A stretch of 29,616 bases of DNA from an uncultured Clostridia bacterium (GTDB lineage Bacteria > Bacillota > Clostridia > Christensenellales > Aristaeellaceae), in the NCBI GenBank assembly GCA_934631985.1, contig CAKTYE010000028.1, forward strand, positions 1-29,616. Reading direction: 5' to 3'. The translations under genes were made by a program, and so were the position numbers. Positions 22,669 through 29,616 of the stretch are shown here, piece after piece. The notes under the pieces are model-generated. The model was not told where the DNA came from and ran no database searches. It saw nothing but the letters and a program-made list of their open reading frames with translations. Each line of letters starts with the position of its first letter. Within the stretch, counting starts at the first letter, position 1.

Positions 22669-23754
22669 TCAAGTAAGTGCCTTGCTCAGATGGACAATAA
22701 AGTCCTGGGCATTGGTCACGATGCTGCGTGCAGACAGGCTGCCCCGATCGCTGAGCTTGTTTGCCGTGAACTCCGAAATGTCCACGCAGTAAAAGTAGAC
22801 CTGCCGCACCGTGCCATCGGGCAGCACCCGATAGGAGGGCGTCATGTTTCCCGTGGCAATGCTGTGCAGCATGGTCGCCATGCAGATAACCGTGGTCGCG
22901 CTGCGAAGCTGCTCCCGCATGGCGTCCTGCGCCGCATAGACGTCGCCATACACGGGCGGCAGCGGCCCGTCATCGCGGATGGAACCCGCCAGCACATAGG
23001 GAACGCCCTGCTTTTCCAGCGCCCACATGATGCCGTTGTCAATGCCCTCCGCCTGAAGAAACGCGGGAATGGAGCCATACAGCCGCACCTGATTGATGGT
23101 GTCCAGATGGTAATAATGTCCCAGGGGGCGGCTTTCCTGGGTGTAGATGTCCTGCCCCAGCGCCGTACCCAGATACGCTGCTTCCAGGTCATGGGTCGCC
23201 AGAGCGTTTCCCGCCAGCACCGCATCCACATAGCCTGCTTCGATCAGCCGTGCAAACGCCTGCCGCGCGTCATGGTCAAAGGCAAAGGCCGGGCCCATAA
23301 CCCAGACCACCCGACCATGCTCCCGCTCATGGCACAGCAGCTCATACAGCTCGTCATAGTCCTTCGAAAAGGCTGTTTCCCGGGAGCGTCTCTGCCGGAA
23401 GGCAAACACGTCCCCCTGCTTATGCTGCTCCGCAAAGCCATTCGGATGCACATAAATACCCGCGCTGCCATCCTCGGTTCGGCCCATGGCGACCAGGTCG
23501 CCAGCCTTCAGGTGACGGAACTCCCGCACGGCAATGCGGCCCTGCTCCAGCACCGCCACGCAGTCCATGCGGCTTTCCTCTGCCAGCAGCCACGCTTCCC
23601 CCACCTTGAAATATTCCGGGAAGATGCTCATGGCATGATAGCCCACAGGCGCAGCACCGTCCCGGGGCGCAGGCTGAAAGCAGGCCGCCGGGGCGTTTTT
23701 CAACGTCTCACAGGTGAAATCCGGCGGCGTATAGGGTCGCAGTGTAAAGGCCAT
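22669..23754 (-). CDS. TIGR00300 (LOR/SDH conserved domain) protein, ornithine cyclodeaminase-like
   Basis: The 361-residue protein carries the conserved C-terminal module first named from plant lysine-ketoglutarate reductase/saccharopine dehydrogenase and found in the archaeal-type ornithine cyclodeaminase and in cyanobacterial AgrE/ArgZ. Matching motifs are VMGPAFAFD (152-160), GNALATHDLE (182-191), GTALG (196-200), LAGSIRDDGPLP (255-266), ATMLHSIATGN (293-303) and KLSDRGS (333-339). The arginine dihydrolase domain of AgrE is absent. Ornithine to proline and ammonia would be the closest known reaction, by analogy only. A longer frame opens at 23790, but AAGGAG (23769-23764) lies 9 bases before ATG 23754, which also avoids overlapping topB. 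No arginine or proline genes are nearby. Confidence 0.85.
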   Translation of the reverse strand: MAFTLRPYTPPDFTCETLKNAPAACFQPAPRDGAAPVGYHAMSIFPEYFKVGEAWLLAEESRMDCVAVLEQGRIAVREFRHLKAGDLVAMGRTEDGSAGIYVHPNGFAEQHKQGDVFAFRQRRSRETAFSKDYDELYELLCHEREHGRVVWVMGPAFAFDHDARQAFARLIEAGYVDAVLAGNALATHDLEAAYLGTALGQDIYTQESRPLGHYYHLDTINQVRLYGSIPAFLQAEGIDNGIMWALEKQGVPYVLAGSIRDDGPLPPVYGDVYAAQDAMREQLRSATTVICMATMLHSIATGNMTPSYRVLPDGTVRQVYFYCVDISEFTANKLSDRGSLSARSIVTNAQDFIVHLSKALT

Positions 23755-23777
23755 TGCTAGCATCTCCTTACGATCTC

Positions 23778-25955
23778 TCACTTTTTCCAAATCAGCGGGC
23801 GTTGAATGCTGGGTGCCTGCTGTCCCGTGGGATAAAAGGCAATATGCTGGTCGTTTGTCAGGGCCACTACGCCGGTGCTGCCCCGCACTGCCTTATGCGT
23901 CAGCAGCAGCTGCACCAGCTTCGTGTTCAGTTCCGGGCCGCCGCCCCGCGTCAGTCCATCCTTCCACAGGGTGAAATGACACCCCTCCGCCAACTGGTCG
24001 CAGAAGAAGGAGCGTTCATTTTCCAGCACCCTGCCCTTTCCGCATACGGGACAGCTTGCGCCCTCCACGACCATTCCCCGGTCCGCAAATTTTCGCTGGG
24101 ACTGCACCCGCTGCTTTTTGCGGCGCTCATCCTCCGGGAAGTGCGCCTGCTGACGGTTTTCCTGCGCATACCGCACCAGAAACGCGCTCAGCTTGCTGAT
24201 GCCTTCCATAAAGCGCTCCGGGTCCTGCTTGCCCGTGGTGATCTCGTCCAGCGCCTTTTCCCAGCGGCCTGTTGTTTCCGGGGATGCAATCTCCGCGGGC
24301 ATGATGGCGATCAGCTGGATGCCCTTTTCCGTGGCGATCAGCGTTTTTTTCACCCGCTGGACATAGCCCACCTGCACCAGCCGCTCGATGATCGCCGCGC
24401 GGGTGGCAGGCGTTCCGATGCCGCTGCCCTTCATCTGCTCGCGAATCTCCTCGTCCTCAGATTCCCTTCCGGCGCTTTCCATGGCTGCCAGCAGGCTTGC
24501 ATCCGAATGCTGAGGCGGTGGCTTGGTCATGTCCTCCTTGATCTCCGTGGACTGCACGGTGCGCTCATCGCCTATTTTCAGCGGCGGCAGCGGGCCTGCG
24601 TCCTCATCGTCCTTCGTCTTGCGCTTGCGGGGCGGATTTTCCAGCGGCGGCACATCCCGCCAGCCGTTACGCAGCACCACCCGGCCCGTGGTGCGGAAGG
24701 TATGCCCTTCCACCTCAGTGATCACGCGGGTCGCATCGTATTCGCAGGACGGGTAAAACGCCGCCAACATGCGCCGCACCACCATATCCCACAACTGCCG
24801 TTCGTCGGCGGTCATGCGGGACGTATCCACCCGGCGTGTGGTGGGCAGCAGCGCATGGTGATCCGTGACCTTGCTTGCGTCGAACACGCGCTTGCTCACG
24901 GGCAGCTTGCCCTCCGGCAGCGCCCCCGGCACCAGCGGCTGATAATTTGCCGGGAGCATCTGCATGGCCTGCTTGACCTTGGGGATCATATCATCCGGCA
25001 GATAGCGGCTGTCCGTGCGGGGATAAGTCAGGGCCTTATGTGTTTCATACAGACTTTGGGCCAGCTTCAGGGTTTTATCCGCCGTAAAGCCGAGCATTTT
25101 GTTTGCATCCCGCTGCAAGCTGGTCAGGTCATACAATTGGGGGGCAAGGTCGCGCTTACGGTTGGTTTCCGCCGTGATCACCCGGCCTGTTTTGCCCTGC
25201 ACAGCCTGGGCAATAGCCTCTGCACGGGGCTTATCAGGGATATGGGTGTCGGATTCCTGTCCTTCCTTGAACCAATTCCCCTGATAATCGCCAAATTTTG
25301 CCGTCAGGGTACAAAAGCCCTCGGGCTTGAAGTTTTTGATCTCATGGTAGCGTTTGACCAAAATCGCCAGTGTCGGCGTTTGCACTCGCCCCACGGACAG
25401 CAGGGTATCATAACGCAGAGTGAACGCGCGGGTAGCGTTCATACCCACCAGCCAGTCCGCCTTGGAGCGGCACACGGCGCTTCGGTACAGTCCGTCATAA
25501 TCCGCGCCGGGGCGAATGGTATGGAAGCCCTCCTGAATGGCTTCATCGGTCATGGAGTTGATCCACAGGCGGGAGATTGGCTTTTTGCAGCCGCATTTTT
25601 CATAAATATAGCGGAAGATCAGCTCGCCCTCCCGCCCCGCATCTGTTGCGCAGATCACGCCGTCAAAGTCACCGCTGTTCATCAGCCCGGAGACGATCTT
25701 ATACTGTGCCTTTGTCGTGGGCAGCACCTTCAGCGGGATGTTTTCCGGCAGCATGGGCAGCGTTTGGAAGCTCCACCGCTTATATTTCTCATCCAGCTCA
25801 TCCGGCTCGCACAGGCTGACCAGGTGTCCGATGGCCCAGGTCACCACGTATTTTTCTCCGATCAGGCAGCCGTCGCCGCGGTTCGCGCAGTGCAGCACCC
25901 GGGCAATATCCCGTCCCACGCTGGGCTTTTCCGCCACGACCAACATCTTTCCCAT
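23778..25955 (-). CDS. topB: DNA topoisomerase III
   Basis: TopB is a type IA topoisomerase that cuts single strands to relax DNA and, together with RecQ, separates linked duplexes. The 725-residue protein has the Toprim motifs KMLVVAEKPSV (3-13) and DAGREGE (105-111), GRVQTPTL (189-196) and the active-site Tyr311 in TYPRTDSRYL. The central acidic and basic insert (around residue 445) and one C-terminal zinc finger CPVC...C...C follow, then a short beta-rich tail. This is the chromosomal Firmicute layout. A recQ gene is also in the window but on the other strand, 12 kb away. ATG 25955 follows GGAGGTGA. It leads an operon with the TIGR00300 and GNAT-Nudix genes. Confidence 0.96.
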   Translation of the reverse strand: MGKMLVVAEKPSVGRDIARVLHCANRGDGCLIGEKYVVTWAIGHLVSLCEPDELDEKYKRWSFQTLPMLPENIPLKVLPTTKAQYKIVSGLMNSGDFDGVICATDAGREGELIFRYIYEKCGCKKPISRLWINSMTDEAIQEGFHTIRPGADYDGLYRSAVCRSKADWLVGMNATRAFTLRYDTLLSVGRVQTPTLAILVKRYHEIKNFKPEGFCTLTAKFGDYQGNWFKEGQESDTHIPDKPRAEAIAQAVQGKTGRVITAETNRKRDLAPQLYDLTSLQRDANKMLGFTADKTLKLAQSLYETHKALTYPRTDSRYLPDDMIPKVKQAMQMLPANYQPLVPGALPEGKLPVSKRVFDASKVTDHHALLPTTRRVDTSRMTADERQLWDMVVRRMLAAFYPSCEYDATRVITEVEGHTFRTTGRVVLRNGWRDVPPLENPPRKRKTKDDEDAGPLPPLKIGDERTVQSTEIKEDMTKPPPQHSDASLLAAMESAGRESEDEEIREQMKGSGIGTPATRAAIIERLVQVGYVQRVKKTLIATEKGIQLIAIMPAEIASPETTGRWEKALDEITTGKQDPERFMEGISKLSAFLVRYAQENRQQAHFPEDERRKKQRVQSQRKFADRGMVVEGASCPVCGKGRVLENERSFFCDQLAEGCHFTLWKDGLTRGGGPELNTKLVQLLLTHKAVRGSTGVVALTNDQHIAFYPTGQQAPSIQRPLIWKK

Positions 25956-25998
25956 CGGCTCACCTCCAAGGGTATTGTAACATAAAACGCAGGGAAAT

Positions 25999-26038
25999 GC
26001 GAGGGAGGCGGCTTCTGTGCCAGAAGCCCCTCCCTCGC
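25999..26038. repeat. 18-pair hairpin upstream of topB
   Basis: GCGAGGGAGG (25999-26008) pairs with CCTCCCTCGC (26029-26038). After one bulged C, GGCTTCTG (26010-26017) pairs with CAGAAGCC (26021-26028) around a 3-base loop. No T-run follows on either strand. It lies 44 bases before the topB start, in its likely leader or between two transcripts. The rest of 25956-26161 shows nothing I can name. Confidence 0.65.
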
Positions 26039-26161
26039 ACTCCCTCCCGAAGACCAGCTTACATAGGGTAAAGATTGGTTTTGGGGATCAAGTCTCTTAT
26101 GGAAGCCTGCGGTGTTTGTACATAATCCATGCGCAGTCCTGTTTGAAAATTGAGCATCACA

Positions 26162-27025
26162 TCAAGTCTTCAGCTTCTCCTGCGCCCACACGGCATGCTC
26201 CCGCACCAGCGGCGAGGGATGCTTCGTCAGCGGCTCCACCAGCGGCAAAAGCGATGTATCTCTCTGGTTTCCTGCACAGAGCAGCGCCTGCCCCAGGATG
26301 CGGTTCGACAGCGCAAGGTTCGCCCCCAGGTAGGGGATCAGCCGTGCCGTGGTTTCCTTTGGCTGGGCCAACACCTCTGCGATGGGAATCCCCTCCCCTT
26401 CCTGCACAGGCAGCGCCGCATTGTAGGGACAGCAGCGCTGGCAAATGTCGCAGCCCACCAGCATGTTTTGCATGGGCGCGCGCATATCCTCGGGGATGGG
26501 CTTGCCGCTCAGCATCCAGTTGCGCAGGCAATGTTCCCGCACGAAGCCATGTTCCGTGATGCCGCCTGTGGGACAAGCGTCCACACAGCGGCGGCATGCG
26601 CCGCATTGCAGCGGGTGCGGCGCTTCCTCCCACATGTCCGCATCGTAGGCAGCCGTTTTCTCCTGCATAAAAAGCACCTGCACATGAAAACGGCTGCCCA
26701 ACCCCGCCACATACGAAAGCGTGTTGCGTCCCTGGCTGAAGCCCCGCAAATGTGCGAAGATCGGCTTCAGCCGCAGCACCGTGTCCTGCCGCAGATGCAG
26801 CCCACGCTTCTCCCCCTCCGCCACGGCCTGCCGCGCCGCCTGATACGCCCGCTGAGACGCAGGATAATAGGGATGGATCGCCGCCAGGTCAGGCGCTGGC
26901 AGGTTTGCAGGCAGATAGCTCCACAGGCAGAGATACACTGTCTGTTCCTGCGTATCCATGCCGCAGTCTGACGGACGCAGCGTCACCACCCGGGTGAAGC
27001 CCTGCTGCAAAAGGTAGTCCTTCAT
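26162..27025 (-). CDS. QueG-like double [4Fe-4S] protein (epoxyqueuosine reductase family, short form)
   Basis: Residues 141-151 (CGACRRCVDAC) and 192-199 (CDICQRCC, then P) are the two ferredoxin-type cluster motifs of QueG. They are followed by helical HEAT-like sequence (HPSPLVREHAVWAQEKL) at the end. QueG reduces epoxyqueuosine to queuosine in tRNA with cobalamin. At 287 residues this protein is about 90 shorter than E. coli QueG. The conserved segment around AGLGWIGKN with its catalytic Asp is not recognisable, and RGFSQGRNTLSYVAGLGS stands in its place. It may be a divergent QueG or a relative with another job. ATG 27025 follows GGGAGG. I see no preQ1 riboswitch in 27026-27137 and no other queuosine genes in the window. 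Confidence 0.75.
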   Translation of the reverse strand: MKDYLLQQGFTRVVTLRPSDCGMDTQEQTVYLCLWSYLPANLPAPDLAAIHPYYPASQRAYQAARQAVAEGEKRGLHLRQDTVLRLKPIFAHLRGFSQGRNTLSYVAGLGSRFHVQVLFMQEKTAAYDADMWEEAPHPLQCGACRRCVDACPTGGITEHGFVREHCLRNWMLSGKPIPEDMRAPMQNMLVGCDICQRCCPYNAALPVQEGEGIPIAEVLAQPKETTARLIPYLGANLALSNRILGQALLCAGNQRDTSLLPLVEPLTKHPSPLVREHAVWAQEKLKT

Positions 27026-27137
27026 GCACAGCCTCCCTGCAAAAACCCTTTAGGTTTTCTATGTTTCCATACGCTCATGGCTTTTTCCTGCTGCCCTGCG
27101 CCGGTGCGGTGTCATTCCTTGCACCCACAGCGTGCAT

Positions 27138-27188
27138 AAAAAAGCAAGGGAGACGCTTCTTTGCAGAAGGACGCCGCCCTTGCTTTTT
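27138..27188 (-). terminator. Terminator of the V-type ATP synthase operon
   Basis: AAAAAGCAAGGG and CCCTTGCTTTTT (27177-27188 with 27139-27150) form a 12-pair stem with an inner CTTCT/AGAAG hairpin, and T-runs lie on both sides. It directly follows the subunit D gene, indicating that D is the last gene of the operon. Confidence 0.85.
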
Positions 27189-27196
27189 GTTTTTCT

Positions 27197-27838
27197 TTAT
27201 GCGTCGCGCTGCGCCATCATTTCCTTGACCTTCATCAGGCGTGTGGTCGCACCGCGCTCGTTTTCCTCCAGCTTCATGGAAATTTCGCGGATGGTCGCCT
27301 CGAACTGAGGGATCATCACATATTCGAGAGCGTTGACGCGGCGGCGGGTCTTTTCGATCTCGTCAGCCAGCATATCGCAGGTTTTCTCGATCTCCGCCAA
27401 ACGCACCAGCTTGGGCAGCAGGTCTGCCAGGGTGGCAATGGCGCCGTCCAGCTGGCTGCTCGTCTCCGCAAAGCCGTAGGCCTGCACCGTCTCCTGCAGG
27501 GAGCTTTCGTCCACTGCAATGGTCGGCACATGCACCGAAAGGATATTCTTGCGGCCCAGCTCCAGACGCACCTGCCGTGCCGGATACAGCACCGCCTCCT
27601 CCAGCGCCTGCGGATCCATGACCGCGCGGGCCATGGCAAAGTTCCGCAGCGCCTGGGACAGCTCCTCCTCCACTTCCTTGCGCAGGGCCTGGTTTTCGCG
27701 GATGATGAGGATAAACTGCCGCACCATCTCGTCCCGCTTGTCCTTCAGCAGCTTGTGACCGCGCTTGGCTGTTACAAGTCGCTTCTTGATGCGGGTCAGC
27801 TCCATCCGCGTTGGATTCACGCGAAGTGCTGATGCCAT
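27197..27838 (-). CDS. ntpD: V-type ATP synthase subunit D
   Basis: Subunit D is the coiled-coil central rotor shaft of the V/A-type ATPase, turning inside the A3B3 hexamer. The 213-residue protein opens with LRVNPTRMELTRIKKRLVTAKRGHKLLKDK, which includes the family signature NPTRMEL and KRGHKLLKDK. It then forms two long helical arms, the second ending with RRRVNALEYVMIP, another family hallmark. ATG 27838 directly follows the subunit B stop (TAAATG). Its ribosome site GAGGAGG lies inside the end of the B gene, so translation is coupled. It is the last gene of the cluster, closed by a strong terminator. Confidence 0.96.
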   Translation of the reverse strand: MASALRVNPTRMELTRIKKRLVTAKRGHKLLKDKRDEMVRQFILIIRENQALRKEVEEELSQALRNFAMARAVMDPQALEEAVLYPARQVRLELGRKNILSVHVPTIAVDESSLQETVQAYGFAETSSQLDGAIATLADLLPKLVRLAEIEKTCDMLADEIEKTRRRVNALEYVMIPQFEATIREISMKLEENERGATTRLMKVKEMMAQRDA

Positions 27839-29224
27839 TTATTTTTCCTCCTCTTTCTTGGGCAGATGCTCGTCCAGCATGTCGTCACGGATACGCTTCA
27901 GCTCCGAACGCGGCAGCATGGCCAGCAGCTTCCAGCCCAGGTCGAGGGTCTCCTCGATGGAGCGGTTCGTCTCGTAGCCCTGCGAGACATATTCCTTTTC
28001 AAAGGCGTCCGCAAAGGCGGCGTACAACTTATCCACATCCGAAAGCGCCGCCTCGCCCAGAATGACCGCCAGCTCCTTGGCTTCCTTGCCGCGGGAATAC
28101 GCGGCAAAAAGCTGGTTCATGGTGGCGGCATGGTCCTTGCGGGTCTTGCCCTCACCGATGCCCTTGTCCTTCAAACGGGACAGAGACGGCAGCACGTCGA
28201 TAGGCGGCGTAATGCCCTTGCGGTACAGCTCGCGGCTCAGAATGATCTGACCCTCGGTGATGTAGCCGGTCAGGTCGGGAATGGGGTGCGTCTTGTCATC
28301 CTCGGGCATGGTCAGGATCGGGATCTGGGTGATAGAGCCTTCCTTGCCCACCACGCGGCCCGCGCGCTCATACATGGTCGCCAGGTCTGTGTACAGGTAG
28401 CCGGGATAGCCGCGGCGGCCCGGAACCTCCTTGCGTGCGGCGGAGACCTCACGCAGCGCCTCGGCATAGTTGGTGATGTCGGTCAGAATGACCAGCACAT
28501 GCATGCCCTTTTCATAGGCCAGATATTCCGCGGCGGTCAGCGCCATACGGGGCGTAGCGATACGCTCGATGGCAGGGTCGTTCGCCAGGTTCATGAACAG
28601 CACCGCGCGCTCGATAGCGCCCGTCTTGCGGAAGTCGCTGATGAAGTAGTCGGCTTCCTCAAAGGTGATGCCCACTGCGCCGAACACCACGGCGAACTTG
28701 TCGCCCTTGCCCAGTACCTTGGCCTGACGGGCGATCTGCGTTGCCAGCTGCGCATGGGGCAGGCCGGAGCCGGAGAACACGGGCAGCTTCTGTCCGCGCA
28801 CCAGCGTGTTCAGGCCGTCGATGGCGGAAATGCCCGTCTGAATGAACTCGCTAGGATAGTTGCGGGCGGCAGGATTCAGCGGTTCGCCGTTGATGTCCAT
28901 GCGCTTTTCAGGGATCAACTCAGGCCCACCGTCACGGGGACGGCCCATGCCGTCAAACACGCGGCCCAGCATATCCATGCTCACGCTCAACTCGATACCG
29001 CGGCCCAGGAAGCGCACAGAGCTGTTGTCAATGCGCAGGCCGTTGCTGGATTCGAACAGCTGCACCAGCGCCTTATCGCCATTGACCTCCAGCACCTTGC
29101 CGGAACGCTTTTCACCGTTGGCCTGGGTGATCTCCACCAGCTCGTTGTAGGTGACCCCGGAGACGCCCTCCACCAGCATCAGGGGGCCCACTACCTCTTT
29201 TATGGTATGGTATTCCTTCAGCAT
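27839..29224 (-). CDS. ntpB: V-type ATP synthase subunit B
   Basis: Subunit B is the regulatory, non-catalytic member of the A3B3 head. The 461-residue length is typical. EYHTIKEVVGPLMLVEGV at the start is the beta-barrel. At the P-loop place stands FSGSGLPHAQLA instead of GxxGxGKT, as expected for B. The rest follows the family: ILTDITNYAEALREVS, RRGYPGYLYTDLA and TMPEDDKTHPIPDLTGYITEGQI. The start ATG 29224 shares one base with the subunit A stop (TGATG), and the ribosome site AAGGAGGG lies inside the A gene. The order A-B-D is the usual end of the Firmicute V-type operon. Whether it pumps sodium or protons depends on the K ring, outside the window. Confidence 0.97.
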   Translation of the reverse strand: MLKEYHTIKEVVGPLMLVEGVSGVTYNELVEITQANGEKRSGKVLEVNGDKALVQLFESSNGLRIDNSSVRFLGRGIELSVSMDMLGRVFDGMGRPRDGGPELIPEKRMDINGEPLNPAARNYPSEFIQTGISAIDGLNTLVRGQKLPVFSGSGLPHAQLATQIARQAKVLGKGDKFAVVFGAVGITFEEADYFISDFRKTGAIERAVLFMNLANDPAIERIATPRMALTAAEYLAYEKGMHVLVILTDITNYAEALREVSAARKEVPGRRGYPGYLYTDLATMYERAGRVVGKEGSITQIPILTMPEDDKTHPIPDLTGYITEGQIILSRELYRKGITPPIDVLPSLSRLKDKGIGEGKTRKDHAATMNQLFAAYSRGKEAKELAVILGEAALSDVDKLYAAFADAFEKEYVSQGYETNRSIEETLDLGWKLLAMLPRSELKRIRDDMLDEHLPKKEEEK

Positions 29225-29616
29225 CAGGACTGCCCTCCTTGGTCGATCAGCGCCGCTGTCTGGCTGCTCAGATCAGACTCAATCTTGTCGAATTCCTTGC
29301 GAACCTTCTCCTCGGGGATGTACTTGGCGCGGCCGATCTTGTCGCGCACCGGCAGGGCCAGCACGTCGGACAGGTTTGCGCCCGCGTCCAGTGCCTGCTG
29401 GCCCTTCTCCTGGAAGGCCAGAATCAATTGCAGCATGTCGAACTGCTTGGTCAGGGACGTATAGGTGTCCACCTCATCAAAAGCGTTCTGGTGCAGGTAG
29501 TCCTCACGGATGGAGCGGGCGACCTCCATGGTCAGGCGATCCTTCCAGCTCAGCGCGTCGATACCCACCAGCTGCACGATCTCGTTCAGCTCGGCCTCCT
29601 CCTGAAGCACCCGCAT
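29224..29616 (-). CDS. ntpA: V-type ATP synthase subunit A (C-terminal 130 residues, cut by the window edge)
   Basis: This is the C-terminal part of the catalytic subunit. The frame is open to the window end, so the true start lies beyond 29616 and the P-loop is not visible. The helical C-terminal domain is clear: VLQEEAELNEIVQLVGIDAL, WKDRLTMEVARSIREDYLHQN and FDEVDTYTSL, all typical of A subunits. The Met at the edge is internal, not a start. It is co-transcribed with subunits B and D. Confidence 0.95.
   Translation of the reverse strand: MRVLQEEAELNEIVQLVGIDALSWKDRLTMEVARSIREDYLHQNAFDEVDTYTSLTKQFDMLQLILAFQEKGQQALDAGANLSDVLALPVRDKIGRAKYIPEEKVRKEFDKIESDLSSQTAALIDQGGQS

Noticed and set aside
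23754..25985. Long plus-strand open frame opposite topB
   Set aside because: It mirrors topB entirely and shows no recognisable domain or ribosome site.
27026..27137. preQ1 riboswitch before the QueG-like gene
   Set aside because: The compact stem and the A-rich tail pairing of known preQ1 motifs are not found. Only a weak hairpin with A/T runs is present.
27866..29464. Long plus-strand open frame opposite the V-type ATPase genes
   Set aside because: It is a shadow of subunits B and A. The minus-strand genes are certain.
1..29616. CRISPR arrays, tRNA or rRNA genes, prophage or defence islands
   Set aside because: No regularly spaced repeats, cloverleaf sequences, integrase/terminase or known defence proteins were seen on either strand.

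Overview
The window looks like a chromosomal segment of a fairly G+C-rich, low-redundancy Clostridia-type Firmicute, probably an anaerobic gut commensal. The basis is the gene set: a V-type ATP synthase operon, the electron-bifurcating transhydrogenase NfnAB, a LytR-CpsA-Psr wall protein, HemW, DUF1622, strong GGAGG ribosome binding sites, TTG starts and double-hairpin intergenic repeats. Genus cannot be fixed from sequence reading alone. No tRNA, rRNA, CRISPR array, complete insertion sequence or recognisable defence system was seen.

Layout. (1) 1-2200: a visibly more A+T-rich, partly decayed stretch with an unidentified C-terminal tail, a large bipartite hairpin, a secreted beta-propeller-like protein of unknown function (412-1692), and a frameshifted remnant of a UvrD-type helicase. 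(2) 2258-4405, minus: a cation-diffusion-facilitator transporter followed by a secreted LCP protein, with a promoter near 4440. (3) 4542-8215, minus: rsmA, dut, a tandem-GNAT protein and a GH109-like NAD-dependent enzyme, overlapping or closely packed, with a good promoter near 8250 and a textbook terminator at 4482-4516. (4) 8362-13292, plus: M32 carboxypeptidase, sirtuin, nitroreductase and a RecQ that appears to lack its winged-helix domain. (5) 13293-13882: a gene-free block crowded with perfect-stem hairpins. (6) 13883-18579, minus: a flippase-like membrane protein, nfnB-nfnA with its own promoter, and hemW. (7) 18681-19028, plus: DUF1622 membrane protein, then terminators and a palindromic repeat. 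(8) 19265-25955, minus: SLOG/YpsA-like protein, lepA with its own promoter, a GNAT-Nudix fusion, a TIGR00300 (LOR/SDH-type) enzyme, and topB. (9) 26162-29616, minus: a short QueG-like iron-sulfur protein, then V-ATPase subunits D, B and the C-terminal part of A running off the window edge.

How the genes work together. Most of the content is housekeeping: rRNA methylation (RsmA), dUTP clean-up (Dut), DNA repair and topology (RecQ, TopB), translation (LepA), heme chaperoning (HemW), redox balance (NfnAB) and ion-motive energy (V-ATPase). The less ordinary parts are the hairpin block at 13.36-13.86 kb, the TIGR00300 stand-alone protein next to topB, the GH109-like protein inside a ribosome/nucleotide operon, two acetyltransferase fusions, and the decayed left end. 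I did not find a clear new multi-gene system. The best candidate for something undescribed is the structured non-coding block after recQ.
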